DNA of 64,000 bases from Heligmosomoides polygyrus polygyrus (GCA_947396885.1 CANDYH010000046.1:28438-92437), one strand, 5' to 3'; positions 33,706 to 45,230 are shown, counted from the first letter of the stretch. Numbers and translations: made by a program. Notes: generated by a model not told the origin, from the sequence alone.

Positions 33706-34687
33706 TATGTGTCGCCTGTCCTCCCAGACGAGGTGTGCGTCATGCTATCGAAGGTCACAACTGCTGAGCTCCTGATGACGGTCGTCAAACACGACACGGT
33801 CCACAGAGTGCTAGATACGATCTCTTTGCAACCAGAATCCTGCATTGCCATTCGGGACGAATCGAGTGATCTACTCCAGTGAGGTCTTTTCTTTATTTTT
33901 GTTAATGACGTAGAGCAATTATTAACGCCGACCTGAATCGGTTTCTTTCCGAAAGCGCGTTGAGCACTGCAATTCAACATAGCGAGCTACACATCTCTCA
34001 CCAAGGGAAGAAGTGTTTTTGAAGTGTCTTCAGGAGCTCGATTCTTCAGCATTGCCTCGCGACAAACTGCAGGGAGCTGGTCTACGTAGCGCAAACCGAC
34101 TCCACGCTAATGATGGCGCTCAACGCAGCATTGGACGCAGATCATGTCACATTACGCATAGGGCCCTTCTCTCCGCTAGTAGGTTTAGTGGAAAGGATAG
34201 CTAAGGTTGGACAGAGCAGTGGTCGCTTTTACTAGCCTGTTACAGAGAGAGCGCTTCGCAACAATGGTCGGGGATTTATGCATAGACGCCTCCTCTCGGC
34301 TGAGAGCTGTAGTGAAAGAGACAGTTGAGGTTGGCCGGAGTGGTCGTCGTTTTTACTAGATTGTGCAGTGAATTGTTCTAATTTTTCAGGGATATTTGAA
34401 CGAACATGCTGGAAGGGTGCGTTGCCTTGCAAATGGGCCCGATACGTATGAGTTCGAAGTCAGTCGATCCTGCAGCCTTACTATGAATTCCTTTCGCCAG
34501 TTACTTACTTGATCTTCTACACCTGTACCTTCACGAGATACAGCTGCGATCATTTCAGAAAGTCGGTAGAGGTGCTCCTGGGCGAATTAGTCAGTCGCGA
34601 TCTATAAGTGTTCAGAGAGGTGGCACAATGTTTCTTGATGTGACGTTTATTACGTCGTATATTATCATAAATAACAGCAGTGGCTGA
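33706..34687 (+). CDS. LPDEV family gene, copy 2 (four exons)
   Basis: Exons 33706-33878, 34034-34205, 34390-34458 and 34559-34687 join in phases 2, 0, 0 to give 180 residues ending in TGA. Motifs: VLPDEVCVML and DTVHRVLDTISLQPE (exon A), ILQHCLATNC and LDADHVTL (exon B), EHAGRVRCL (exon C), RGAPGRISQSRSISV (exon D). Exons A and C have exactly the lengths of copy 1 (173 and 69). The exon B donor is the weak GTTGGA. Within intron B, 34270-34340 repeats the 3' end of exon B, an internal partial duplication. With the lost upstream donor this copy may be a young pseudogene. Function unknown. Confidence 0.55.
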
Positions 34688-34939
34688 AGAACTCAATTCA
34701 TTGTTGTGTAAACGGATAAAGGTGTAGCAGCGTCTGGATGGACATTTGCGGAGAGCGTTCATTTTGGACGATCGTTTCCTTCACGATTGGTGTTAGATCC
34801 ACACTTCAGTTCCAACATATTCCAAACTTTTGGCTGGTAAGTGCACGACGAACGCTCTGTGATCAGGGCGGAAGACTGGCGGACATATGTACAAGCAGAA
34901 GGCGATGCGATCACTTTGATAGCGTGGAAAGTGTCTTGT

Positions 34940-37900
34940 GAATACCCAATTTTCACTTCGAAGTGGACACATCAAATCAAGCTCGACACTCCTCTAAGCA
35001 TAAGCCTAAACTTTTGACATCAAAGCGAACTCTTCCAAATTGAAATGAGCCTCTACTACATTAAATTGGAGACTCCAAAACGGTTTGAATATTTTTTTGT
35101 TCAAGAAAAATTTTAGTGTTACTTCCTTAGAAGTTTTAGTTCAGCTATCCTATAAAAGAATACATTATTTGAAATTTTATTTAAAAAAATCAATTTTTGA
35201 GGAAAAACAATTGTTCAAAGCTCATGGTGAACTCTCCAAGGTACTTAAACCCTTTCTTGATTGATCGGGGAAAATGAAAGTGCCTTGTGTTTGGATCGGA
35301 ACTTAGCCAGAACGCTACATATTCAGCCCGGTCATCTTCGGAACGATTTTATTTATGATTCTTTAACCGTTCTATATCTTCCATTTGAAGTGAAGTGATC
35401 TGGATTCGAGAATTCGAGAAAGGGTTTAATTATCTTGCAGAGTTGAGATTCAGAGAATACGGATGCTTTAAAGCTTGTTTGAAAAAGCCATAAAACGGCC
35501 ATTTTTAATGCCAAAAAAGAGATTGCGCCATGCACTCGATCAAGACGTCGCGATCTTTAGCCGAGAAAGCAGAAGTTGAATTTCTGTTTGCATGGAGTTC
35601 GACACCTGTTAGCGATGCAACGAAAGCAGCTGTAAAGAACAAACACATCCTCACTTTGATGGCTCATGCAAATGGTATTCACACTATCAATCAAGTAAAA
35701 GTTGCAACGAACTTTTTGAGTTCATGGCGGGATCTTCCCTTTTAACGCGTTATATGCTTTCTTCTTTGCTGTGCTCCAAGACACGTTTCCATTTACATTT
35801 TTTCTCTAACAATAAAATTAATACACTTACTGGAGCAGGTAAATTTTAAAAAAATTTCAGTTGAAGGTATTCCAAATTTGCATTGAGCAAGACATTATTC
35901 TAATCATCTCATTGAGTCATTCAGTTTAACCTGCCTGAATGTCGCTTCGATTTGGAAGAATTCGCATTGATTTCGATGGTCTTAGAGCTAGCCTGGAAGA
36001 GTATCGAATTTGGTTTGAACAGTGTCCGGTTCGACACGGAAATGGTATGTGTAGATGGACGAAGTTCAGCCACTCACGGAATCAGAATGGGTTCAGCGTT
36101 CTACCGCCTACGAAAAACCTAGCTGGAGAAAGTTGCCTGGGCAGATGGCCTCCATTTATTCTGGTATCACATATTATGTTCGTTGATTGTCAATTTGCTC
36201 GACCGAGTGAAGATGCCGTTCGCATTTTCGCGTGCCAAACTAGCCCACAGGGTTCTCCTTTCTCGATAGTTTCGAGATGGCAGGCCTTTGGTCTGGGTTT
36301 TTCACTAAACGACGACGAAGCTGTGCAGCTCCCCATGTGCCTTTTTTCACTCAACAGGATCGTGTAGCGTTACTCTCGATGTGCCATAATATTCTGAGCG
36401 CTAAAGCTCCTGCTACGAAAATGATGATAAATGGGTAAAAACATGATTTGCACGAAAAACTTTGAGAAACGTATGGAGCGTGAAGACAAGCTGAAGAGGA
36501 TGAAAAAGTAAAGACAAGCAGTCTACAGGTGCGAAAATATAGAGGAAAGGGTCCGGTAAGGCAGGAGATTGAAGATCTGAAGAAATCACCTTACCACCAA
36601 TTTTCCTGCTGTTCAGGATGCCATTTTTCAGGATTCAGTAATATCATTTTCCCGACTACAGACATAATACGGTCTCATTGATAAATTCTAAATTTTCAAA
36701 ACAATACTATGCGGCGATCTATGCTTTTAAATGAAATTTAAGATTTATCGGAAACGCACGGTCCCTGTTCTGGACAAGACGAATTCTGTAGCTTTATGAG
36801 AATGTCCACAAGGATTTATTTGGGGTTCTCGGTTCAACCATGTTTTCAACTGGTCATCAGAAAACTGTGCTGTGGAGAGTGGAGCTGATTAGAGGTTTCA
36901 GACAGCGAAGGAATTGCTGGAAAAGTCGACGCTCTCGCTTACCTTCCTACCACTCTTCCACCACATCCTAATCTCTGATAGCGGTCAGAAAATTTTTGGC
37001 CATTTTTCTTTAAGGAGGACATATTCAGACATCACCCGAAGAGATGATGACTTCTAGTAGACCAATGTTATCCGATCGAATTTCGCGGAATTCATTACTC
37101 ACGGGAATTACAAAAAGGTTAAGCGAATGAACTAAAAGGAGCGTGCATCAAGCAGCCTATTTCCTTCCCTATGAAAAGTCCCTAATTACGGAACTAGTTT
37201 GGTAGTCAGCGACTTCAACTTACCCTTGGTACAATCCATTGGAACGAATGATCAGAGACCATGACAGCGTCACCGCATCAGAATTTAGGGGACACCAGAC
37301 CGCAGGGTGGCATCTTTATACCTTAGCCGCCAAACAAGTGCACCTACAACTAAGCAGGACTGTTCGCCCCTGTGAACCTGATGCCTGACCGTGGACGGTT
37401 TGTGGGTCACGGGTGGCTCACGTTTTGCCCAAAGGTGGACCTAGATTTGGCCTGCTTCGGAGCAAACTAGCTTCTACTGCTTCTGTGAACGATCATGTTG
37501 ACAAAAAAGTGTTCCTACTAAAAAAGAAGCTACTAAATGTCAGCATTCATCATTCCATTGCATTCCCAACAGGTCCTCTGAGGCAAGCGCTTTGGACAAG
37601 GTTGTGCTGGTGGTTCTCCGACAGCGGCTGGCTCAACTACCCAGTCCTGAAATATGGTTTCACATATTTAAGTCTTTGAACCTTTATCTCCTCTTACCTC
37701 ACATCCTATCTGCGATTTGGTAATCTCTCCTTTGGAGGGAGCACATTAAATAGTCCTAACCAGTGGGGAATATGGCCCTAGCAGACGTACTCCGTCCCAC
37801 CTGCCGCAGAAATGCGGATGAAGGTGTCCTAAATGTATATCAAGAGGGAAGCAGAACGCGCCCTCCTCACTGACCAGATAGCTCTTCTCCGCACACACAG

Positions 37901-38740
37901 TTCTCGCTAACCATGTCGGAGAGCAAGACACCCTCACTCATTGTCATGGTTTGTTGAAAGCGTTCCATTTTCCAAGCAGGAGATGCAGCCTGGCTTACTG
38001 CAGTGATTCTCGAGAAGAGTGGGTTGTGTTTCGCAACACTGGCCGTGCAACATTACCCCGCCCGATTTCGTAACTCACAAGGGCAATGTAGGGACTATTG
38101 CAGGCACAGTCACATGTCCGGCTGCCATTCTTGTAGCGGTCTACTCCTAGACTTAATACCTTGCTCGCTTTAGAGGTTTCACGTCGGTTGTGGGCAACAT
38201 CTTGTGAGGGCATTGTTTGTTTGTTGGGCTCCGTGGTAGTTTTCCATTTGGGTGTCAAGAACGCCGATAAGTCTGCGTCTATCAAACGATCTGGTTCGTG
38301 CTATCAGTTTTTTGAGGCATTCTTCCCACTACTCTTGACCACAGCCTCCCTCAGAACCCATCACAGCTCCGAGAACTTCTGCTACTGTAAAAGGCCCAAC
38401 TTTCTGCTCGTACAGTCCCTTCTATAGGGCATTCATCTCCACGTTCTTTGCCCTTGCTATGGATTGGTTTTCCACCCACACTCCTGTGGGCTCATCAATC
38501 CAGAACCATGCTGCCTTGTCTCTCATGGATCTCGCCTTCGTTGCATCGAAGGTTTGAGAAGATCTGAGAACTGAGGTGCGTAGCTCTTGACATCGCAGTT
38601 TTTACCACTGAATTCTGCGCTCCGCCCCTTGAGTTTCGTGTGTGCTGTAGATTGAAGTCGCTCACAAAAGAAGCAATAACATTTGGCAAACAATACGCTG
38701 TGGTGCAAGACACAAAAATGCAAATGCAAGGTTAAAGCGG
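34940..38740. repeat. Segmental duplication, copy B
   Basis: Colinear with 10160-13110: GGACAC element at 34960-36045, then the GTGCCAAACTAGCCCACAGG marker, CAGTCCTAACCAGTGG-type marker near 37755, and RTE-B remnants from 37900. About 800 bases at 36660-37400 have no counterpart in copy A and hold no gene I recognise. Orientation relative to the LPDEV gene is the same as in copy A. Confidence 0.85.
37900..38740 (-). mobile_element. RTE-B remnant, second copy
   Basis: The - frame at 37995-38285 is nearly identical to that at 12405-12752 (FLTPKWKTTTEP and KVLSLGVDRYKNGSRTCDCA). Downstream, 38495-38730 retains SDLLKPSMQRRRDP in a shifted frame. Protein-level similarity between copies is well kept despite stops, so this part was coding. 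The domain itself was not identified. Confidence 0.5.
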
Positions 38741-39592
38741 CTGCATGGCGCAGTCTTAACTATTTGCACATCACAGAAATTTCATTAACCTATGCTTCCA
38801 TATGAGTCACAAACATCTTCAAAAGCTTCAATCAGCTATGTTAGAACCTTTCAAATAGTACCTGCATTTTTTATGATACCCTGCAGTTTTCGCAAGACGT
38901 AGTTTTTAAGCTTTAAACCCTGAAAGAAGCACAAATCAATCGATACGGTCACCTTGTGGAGAAATTTTAACAGGTATTCAAGACAAGAGCAATCAATCGA
39001 GTGTAAAATGCAGGGTCTCAGATGAATGCATGGAGCAATCCATACCTTTTCTTTATGTGTCAGAATTTTTTAGCTTTTATACGAGCCCGTAACTTCTTCA
39101 GTGCCTTTACTGTGAGCCAAGTTTTCACCATTCAAACAGTGTGTACGTTTTTGAGACATCCTGTATATACCCGGCCAGAAATTTTTCGTTAAAATCTTCA
39201 GGAATTTAGTCCGCTCATGGGAGACGAGGCAAACTGACTCTGCCACCAACCAATGTGTGATTTGAAGAAAGCGGCAGTCAACTGAAACAGGCGAAAGTCG
39301 CTCGAAGACACCTTCCGAACCCAGACATTCCTTTGCTCAGCGTCTTCGCTCATGATGAAGCAGTTCGACTTTTCCACTTCGACACATTGTGGGGTCACAT
39401 TTGCGCATAGTAGTAGCATATGAGCGGCCGAACTGCCCCGATCCAGCTGAAGATGAGAGAGCAGCGCCTGAGTTGGTATGGACACGTCCTCAGAAGGCCA
39501 CAGAATCACCCCGTAAGGTTGGCCCTAGATTTCGAGGCATCCGGAAAGCGTCCGAGAGGAGCCCCAAGGAAAAAGTGGAAGGACGTCATTAA

Positions 39593-39906
39593 GGCCTCTG
39601 TTATACTCCCGTGGGAGCATCCGCGGAAGGGCGGGAATCGCGCCGAGATCCCTCACCTGGCCAATCGCCACGCCCGCCGTCCGCGGTGCATCCTTAGGCC
39701 TCTGTTATACTCCCGCGGGAGCATCCACGGAACGTCCGCGGACCAATGGTGCACGGCGGAGGCGGGCGTGGCGGGCCGCGACGAGTGGCCCGGCGCGGGG
39801 TCCCGACGCGATTTCCGCCCATCCGCGGAAGCTCCCGCGGGAGTATAACAAGGGCCTTAGTCCGCGGACGTTCCGCGGATGCTCCCGCGGGAGTATAACA
39901 GAGGCC
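39593..39906. mobile_element. Tourist/PIF-like MITE, 314 bp, TAA duplication
   Basis: Ends GGCCTCTGTTATACTCCCG and inverse, flanked by TAA at 39590-39592 and 39907-39909. The insertion site is proven by the RTE frame it interrupts. Subterminal repeats of CCGCGG and GCTCCCGCGGGAG make the whole element a GC-rich foldback. It contains a second copy of its own family (39697-39856). Confidence 0.93.
39697..39856. mobile_element. Same-family MITE nested inside the first, TTA duplication
   Basis: Ends GGCCTCTGTTATACTCCCG and GAGTATAACAAGGGCC, flanked by TTA at 39694-39696 and 39857-39859. Removing it with one TTA restores an uninterrupted outer element. Two insertions of one family at one site show repeated activity with TWA target choice. 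Confidence 0.88.
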
Positions 39907-40029
39907 TAAGAGAGATCTCGGCGAAGTCGGCGCCACGGCAGATGACGCCCTTGATAGGATGAGGTGGCGACAGATTACAAGAACAGACCCTGCGACTGCG
40001 CGGGACTAAACGCTCAGGAGAAGAAGAAG

Positions 40030-40300
40030 AAGAATGAGCGGTTGCAAGAGGTACCGGCTGTCGCGTGCACCCGACGCCAGTATCTTGGTTCGGATTTCCC
40101 TCCTAGGCCAACCAAGCATTCCAGACCTCCGGTGTCGGTGAATTTGTACCAGACTTGTCTGTGAAGGATAGAGCGCTGTCTTCCCTATCGGTTGACCACC
40201 GCATGTCATTGGATGGCCAAATACGCATTCAGATCGTCGCTACGACATCTCTTAGAAGTAGAATACGTGGGGCATCCCAAAAGGAATTGATCAGCGCCGT
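40030..40300. repeat. Dispersed repeat, second copy
   Basis: Counterpart of 15190-15440 (GGTACCGGCTGTCG, TCTTGGTTCGGAT, GAAGGATAGAGCGCTG). It follows directly on the LINE 3' tail. Confidence 0.5.
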
Positions 40301-40863
40301 CTTCTACCATTCTATCCTTTCGTAGCATATGCTTCGGGAGCCCAATGACTGAAGCCCTTTCAGTAGTTTCTTGAAGTCTTGACGTGGTTTCAGGTGGTTT
40401 ACAGTTTCCCGGAGACTGACACTAGACTAATACGGGCAACCTTGGACATAGCCGTGCGTTCAAATTTCGCGGGCGTGGGCGACTATAAATCGGCACTCCT
40501 ATCACGCGACGAGTCTGTGTCGCCGGTCTATGCTTCTTTTTCTATCCTCAATTTCGTCGGCTGCCGTTGTTGGAGTGGTCCACTCCCAGACGTAGCATCT
40601 TGCCATTTTAAGATTCACGTTTGTTAAGAAAACACAACAGAGGATCTTGCGAGAGCACTGTGCGGTCGTTCCTTTCGGAGCAAAGGGACTCGTGGGTGGG
40701 GGTAACCTTATACTGAGTGCTTACTCGCCTTTGTAATAAGTCAAATAAAAGCCCATTGACATCTGATGTAGGCTGGCTCAGTTCACCACTGGAACATAAC
40801 ACCCCGGTGTTGTGTAAAACGATTAATTTCATGCAGCACAGAATGTCATATAGGGCTGCCTTA

Positions 40864-40967
40864 GGCCCCGTTTCTACTTCCGACGCCGAGTACGGCATGC
40901 AAAGTGGCCAAATTGATCGATCGCGTCGCTCAATCAATATGGCTCCCGTGGAAGTATAAACAAGGCC
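40864..40967. mobile_element. Tourist/PIF-like MITE, 104 bp, TTA duplication
   Basis: Starts GGCCCCGTTTCTACTTCCG and ends GGAAGTATAAACAAGGCC, with TTA at 40861-40863 and 40968-40970. It is the shortest copy of the family and keeps only the terminal parts and a short core. Confidence 0.88.
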
Positions 40968-41059
40968 TTACGATTAGATGATGAGCCACCACCCAACCCT
41001 AGCCGCATCGCTCCTTCCTTTCTTCTGCGATTTGTAGCATTCATTTGCCATTGTGTTGA

Positions 41060-41350
41060 AATACGGTAAGATGGGCTAAAGAGCTCGTGCTGTGGTGCAT
41101 GTCCTCGACCTCCTTGGAGATGGTCGCTCTCTGGCACAGAACCTTCTCGAGCGCCAGGTAGAAGTTCTCCTTTTCGAACTCGGGGACTCCCATTGCTTAG
41201 TGGGTACGGCGTGAAGGTTCAGTAATCCTCCGTGCTCAGGTCTACGAACATGGTCCAGATGTTAATTCTTTGTACTGCCGCCATCGCTTCCTTTGTGAGA
41301 AGTATCCTAACGTCGTTCTTCCTGCAAATGGAGTCCTCTCCATTGTGTTA
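41060..41350 (-). mobile_element. RTE-B remnant, left half of an interrupted copy
   Basis: 41060-41350 and 43376-43900 together match 13260-14000 and 48830-49440. The left half lacks the SINE present at the same site in the other two copies, so it represents the state before that insertion. The gap is filled by a GGACAC element (41351-43375). Confidence 0.55.
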
Positions 41351-43375
41351 GGAGGGGGGGGGGGGCAGAAGTAATGAGACAAATTCAACAAATTTCTTTA
41401 TCTCTTCATAACTCAATTACAACTCAACGGTGCTGAGGAATGTATATTAATAACATTAATATATTAGTATATACCCAGGTCGAATTGGACACTTCTCAAA
41501 CCAAATTGGACACTTTTCACGTCAAATTGGACACTTCTCACGTCAACTTGGACACTCTTCTAAGCTCGCCTAACCAGGATACTATCTCAACGGTAGGTCG
41601 GAACGGCCCATGTGTTGTATATGGGCAGAACCGCCTCTCCCTGAGAAGTAACAAACTGCAGGTATCTTGACCCCAATACAACTCTGCGCAGAGTTAGGGG
41701 CGACGGAAGTCGCGGGTTGGCGCCCTGTTGATTCACGTGGTCCACAGCTGACGGACGCGCGCGGGATGAGGGCTCCTATCGCGCCCGAACGGGGTGCACA
41801 GGTGGCGTAGTAGGGGAGAGCTCGGGCTCGTGAATAAGAGGTCGGAGTTTGGATCCCGCAGACTGCTTTTGTTTTGCACTTTTGCAAAATCCATGTTCAT
41901 CATATAGGTGATCCACCTAGGGGTACTATAGTGTGTTATAGAGCATGTTTACATATAACATATGCTTCAAACTACAGATTAGCTAAAATGTTCACTTCTG
42001 TGTGTCACTTATTTTAAGCCTATTTTGTGTGAAGCTATAGTTATGTAACGATAGATATTCCGTGGCACTAGTAAAAAGTTCCGACTCCACCGACAAGACT
42101 TCGGTCAAAAAAAATTTCGCTGAAACTTTGTCTAGGGGGGTTATTTGGGGTGCTGATCACGAATCTGACATCCGTTTTTCACGATTCGGTCTCTACGTGA
42201 CGTCACCGGCAGAAACTTTAAGAATGTAATCCTGTGCCTTCCTGTATCTATATTATCCAGCCGAATCAGCGAAATCGGTGACCCTGGCTGGACCACCCTT
42301 GTTAACGGTATGAGTGGTATGTTATATGTCAACATACTCTATAACACACTATAATACCCCTAGGTGGATTGAAGTGCAAAACAAGCGCAATCTGCAGGAT
42401 CCAAACCCCGACCCCTCGTTCACGAGCCTGAGCTCTTCCCTACTACGCCACCTGTGCACTGCGCGGAATCGCGATACAAGCCCTCATCCCGCGGGCGCCC
42501 GTCAACTGTGGAGCACGTGAATCAACAGGGCGCCAACAAACGACTTCCGTCGCCCCTAACTCTGCGCAGAGTTGTATTGGGGTCGAGATACCTGCAGTTT
42601 GTTACTACCCAGGGAGAGGCGGTTCTGCCCATATACAACATTTGCGCCGTTCCGACCTACCGTTGAGATAGTATCCTGGTAAGACTTTTTAAATCAAAGA
42701 GAACTTTCCGAATTGCAACAACCTTTATACAGGTTGAACTATAGACTCAATAAAATGGTTAGAAAAATTATTCTTCAAGGAAAATTTAGAGTAACTTTTA
42801 TTTTTATTTTTTTCACTTTAGCTGCCCGAATGAGTGCAATAATTTCACAAAATTTTTACTTTTGGAAAAAATAAAAATTTGTATTTTGTTTTATAGCGCA
42901 GCAAAGCAGAAACCATAAAGTACTAAAAGACCGGATTGCGCCACGCACTCGGAAAGCTCGTCGCGATTTTTATTTGATTGATAGTGTAAATGCTGTTTAC
43001 ATGGAACAACATTTACAAACCTTTATCTATTAACCAATTTCTGACTTTTTGTTTTTAAAAACAAGCTATAAATTATTATTTTTCCACGAAAAATTGGAAT
43101 TTTATAAAATTTCAAACAAAGTGTTCACTAATTTGGTAAGTGAATTAAAGGCTTAAAGAAATCATGCTGAAGTTTTCCTCGAACAAAAAAAAAAACTGTA
43201 GACAATGCAAAAGTGCAATTGTTAAAAACGCACATACCTCGAAAAGTGTCCAATTTGATTTGAAAAGTGTCTAAGTCGACCTGAAAATGGTTATTCTTTT
43301 ATTATACATTAATATTTCACTTTATTTCATAACGAAATGAAGAGTCTCGTTACTTTTGCCCCCCCCCCCTCAATA
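41351..43375. mobile_element. GGACAC element, copy C, interrupted
   Basis: Ends in a G tract plus CAGAAGTAATGAGAC on the left and the near-inverse GTCTCGTTACTTTTG plus a C tract on the right. The subterminal region 41480-41570 holds four tandem GTCAAATTGGACAC-like units, and the right side (43240-43290) holds inverted ones. It interrupts an RTE-B copy, and is itself interrupted by a long-TIR element (41574-42679). Confidence 0.65.
41574..42679. mobile_element. Long-TIR foldback element L1 with tRNA-like arms, 1106 bp
   Basis: Arms of about 380 bases (41574-41960 and 42310-42679) are near-inverse copies starting CCAGGATACTATCTCAACGG. TAA flanks both ends (41571-41573 and 42680-42682). Removing the element and one TAA restores CGCCTAAGACTT, as in uninterrupted GGACAC elements at 10265 and 63275. 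Each arm holds a tRNA-like pair of Pol III boxes reading toward the centre: TGGCGTAGTAGGG (41803) with AGTTTGGATCC (41846), and on the - strand TGGCGTAGTAGGG (42450) with GGTTTGGATCC (42407), 43 bases apart. The centre (42070-42290) is a repeat also found near 18100, 48100 and 50100. No transposase. Confidence 0.88.
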
Positions 43376-43900
43376 GTACACCTTGACTCCCCGTCCAAGC
43401 TGCTTGGCCTTAGCCCGTTTCTACCGCGTTTCCTGTAGACTTTTATCCTTCCGCGCTGCATCAGATCAGCCATTTCTCTGGATTCCTCCTCAGTCAGCGT
43501 TCCGACAGTGACAATCCCCCACTTGAGCTAGCTGTCATTCCGTGCTGCTCCGCATACTGACCACAGAGCTGTGCGTGGGTCTCTGTTCTCTACTTTCGAC
43601 TGGCGCCCTGTCATCTACCCTAACTCGGTTGCGGCTTGTGGCTATGGTTTCAGGCGAGCTTTGTCCGTTAACCGGGCACATACCCGGAGCGAGAACCGTT
43701 GCCACTTTACCAATTCGGCTGACTATGGACTGGAACACAATGAGCAGCCCAGATTCACTTTTCGATTTGCAACTACTCCTGCGTTGTGATGTGGTAGCCC
43801 TTCTCGACATCTACAATTCCCTTTAACCACGTCACGAAGCGAGGGATCAGTAGCCCTCCCTCACTTATTGTCAGAGATGCTGGAAGCGTCCCATTTCCAA
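43376..43900 (-). mobile_element. RTE-B remnant, right half with endonuclease start
   Basis: On the - strand near 43510-43430 the frame gives TLTEEESREMADLMQRGRIK, a good match to the N-terminal TLTGKSRE-AD-L-RRRID segment of RTE/BovB endonucleases. Later stops show it is dead. Completes the copy begun at 41060. Confidence 0.6.
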
Positions 43901-43918
43901 GTTTGCGATGCAGCCTAA

Positions 43919-44226
43919 GGGCCCGTTCATACTTCGACGCCGACGCGATGTCACGTATTGTGGCCACATTGATCCCGCGACGCGATCAATTTGGTCACTT
44001 TGCATGCCCTCGCGTCGCTCGGTGTCGAAGTATAAATAGGGCCAAAGGGCCTGTCCATACTACGCGACAAGAGCGAGTCGTTGCTCGTGTAAAACATGCA
44101 AATCGATTGAAACCTAGCGCGCGGCGCCGAAAACTTTTCATACGCCGGCACTGTCGCCCGTTCATACATCCGGGCGCTGCGCTCTCGTCGCTCTTGTCGC
44201 TGTGGTCGCGAACTATGAACAGGTCC
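43919..44226. mobile_element. Two adjoining Tourist/PIF-like MITEs
   Basis: First unit 43919-44043: GGGCCCGTTCATACTTCGAC to GTCGAAGTATAAATAGGGCC. Second unit 44047-44226: GGGCCTGTCCATAC to CTATGAACAGGTCC. TAA precedes the pair (43916-43918) and follows it (44227-44229), with AAA between. The second contains inverted GACAAGAGCGA/TCGCTCTTGTC repeats, like the copies at 50527 and 54160. Confidence 0.75.
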
Positions 44227-44229
44227 TAA

Positions 44230-44825
44230 GCACCTTTAGTGACTCCTCGAGGGAAGTGGATTGCCGTTCACTCACAGCATGGCCGTACAACACTTTTTGC
44301 CCTATTTCGTTGGACACAACGGCGATACCGTAACTTTTGCTCGCACAGTCACAGGCTCGGCTGCCGCTCTTGGAGTGTTCTACTCGTAGACGCAGCATCT
44401 CCCCTTCTAAGTTTCGCGTTTGTTAAGAGCACACAATAGAGGATCCTGCAAGAGCACCGTCTGGTCGTTCATTTCTCTCTGGGTTTTGTAGAGTTCATTT
44501 TGCGGCTGTTCACTAGTTCCATTGACGCTCAGCTTCCACCGATACTGCAAGTGTCTCTTCGATTCTCTTCGAAAAGGAGACTATAAGGTAACTAATCCGC
44601 GGAACGAGGCACACAATTTAGAGAGCAAGTTTATGATACAAAATCAACACACAAATATGGTGAGGCCAACAGTGGAGCTGCTGGAGTCGTGTTTGAAGTG
44701 TTGTCGCTCGAAACGCTTCGTATATCCATTCACTAGAGCGTGGCTAAATTAGAATAAGAGTGGAAGGCGATGGGCCCGTCAATGAACTCTTCAGATGGGC
44801 GGCGTATCTGCCGGCCATGCCTCAG
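44230..44825 (-). other. RTE-B-like conserved frame and spacer
   Basis: The - frame 44213-44398 (MLRLRVEHSKSGSRACDCAS) aligns with 12590-12750 and 38080-38280, and 40430-40620 shows a more decayed version at the DNA level. The rest to 44825 contains no gene I recognise. Confidence 0.4.
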
Positions 44826-44990
44826 TGTACACTGTCAACAGCATGAGAACGGTAGGGAAGTGAGACCAACCCAACATGGGGCCCTCTGGAAATAGGCGTT
44901 TCCACACGTCGAATCAACACCTCCTGGTTTTCGCGTTCTTGTTGGGTTGGCCTCACTTCCCTACCGTTATGCATGCTGTAAACGGTGCAC
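44826..44990. repeat. Inverted repeat with 51-bp arms
   Basis: Arms 44826-44877 and 44940-44990 pair with about seven mismatches (core GGTAGGGAAGTGAG and CTCACTTCCCTACC), separated by 62 bases. A foldback MITE or hairpin-forming locus; no target duplication was seen. Confidence 0.75.
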
Positions 44991-45119
44991 ACGGAGATAT
45001 GACCGTGGGATACATCGCCATCAGAAGAGGTAATCGCCAGCCCCACCGTATTCCACTCTTCTATTCGAATTCAACCACGCCTTGGTGTATGGATGTGCAG
45101 ATTCGATCGACAAGGACAT

Positions 45120-45230
45120 CACACACACACACACAAACATATACATACATACATACATACATACATACATACATACATACATACATTCATACATTACATA
45201 CATACATACATACATACACACATACACTCC
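45120..45230. repeat. (CA)n and (CATA)n microsatellite
   Basis: A short CA run followed by about 85 bases of CATA tetranucleotide with minor interruptions. Spurious Tyr-Ile-His and Cys-Met-Tyr frames arise from it. Confidence 0.95.

Larger units (their letters stand above)
39370..40035 (+). mobile_element. 3' end of an RTE/BovB-type LINE, interrupted by MITEs
   Basis: The + frame 39420-39589 encodes LKMREQRLSWYGHVLRRPQN, the hallmark C-terminal segment of RTE/BovB proteins, then RPRGAPRKKWKDVIK. After the MITE block, 39910-40010 continues in frame with RDLGEVGATADDALDRMRW and a stop, then an (AAG)n-like tail at 40020-40035. The frame rejoins exactly when the MITE and one TAA copy are removed. 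The upstream RT is missing, so this is a 5'-truncated copy. It is on the opposite strand to the RTE-B endonuclease remnants. Confidence 0.85.

Noticed and set aside
41470..41570. CRISPR-like short direct repeats (GTCAAATTGGACAC units)
   Set aside because: Units are contiguous and degenerate with no spacers, and the same motif recurs inverted at the other end of a transposon.
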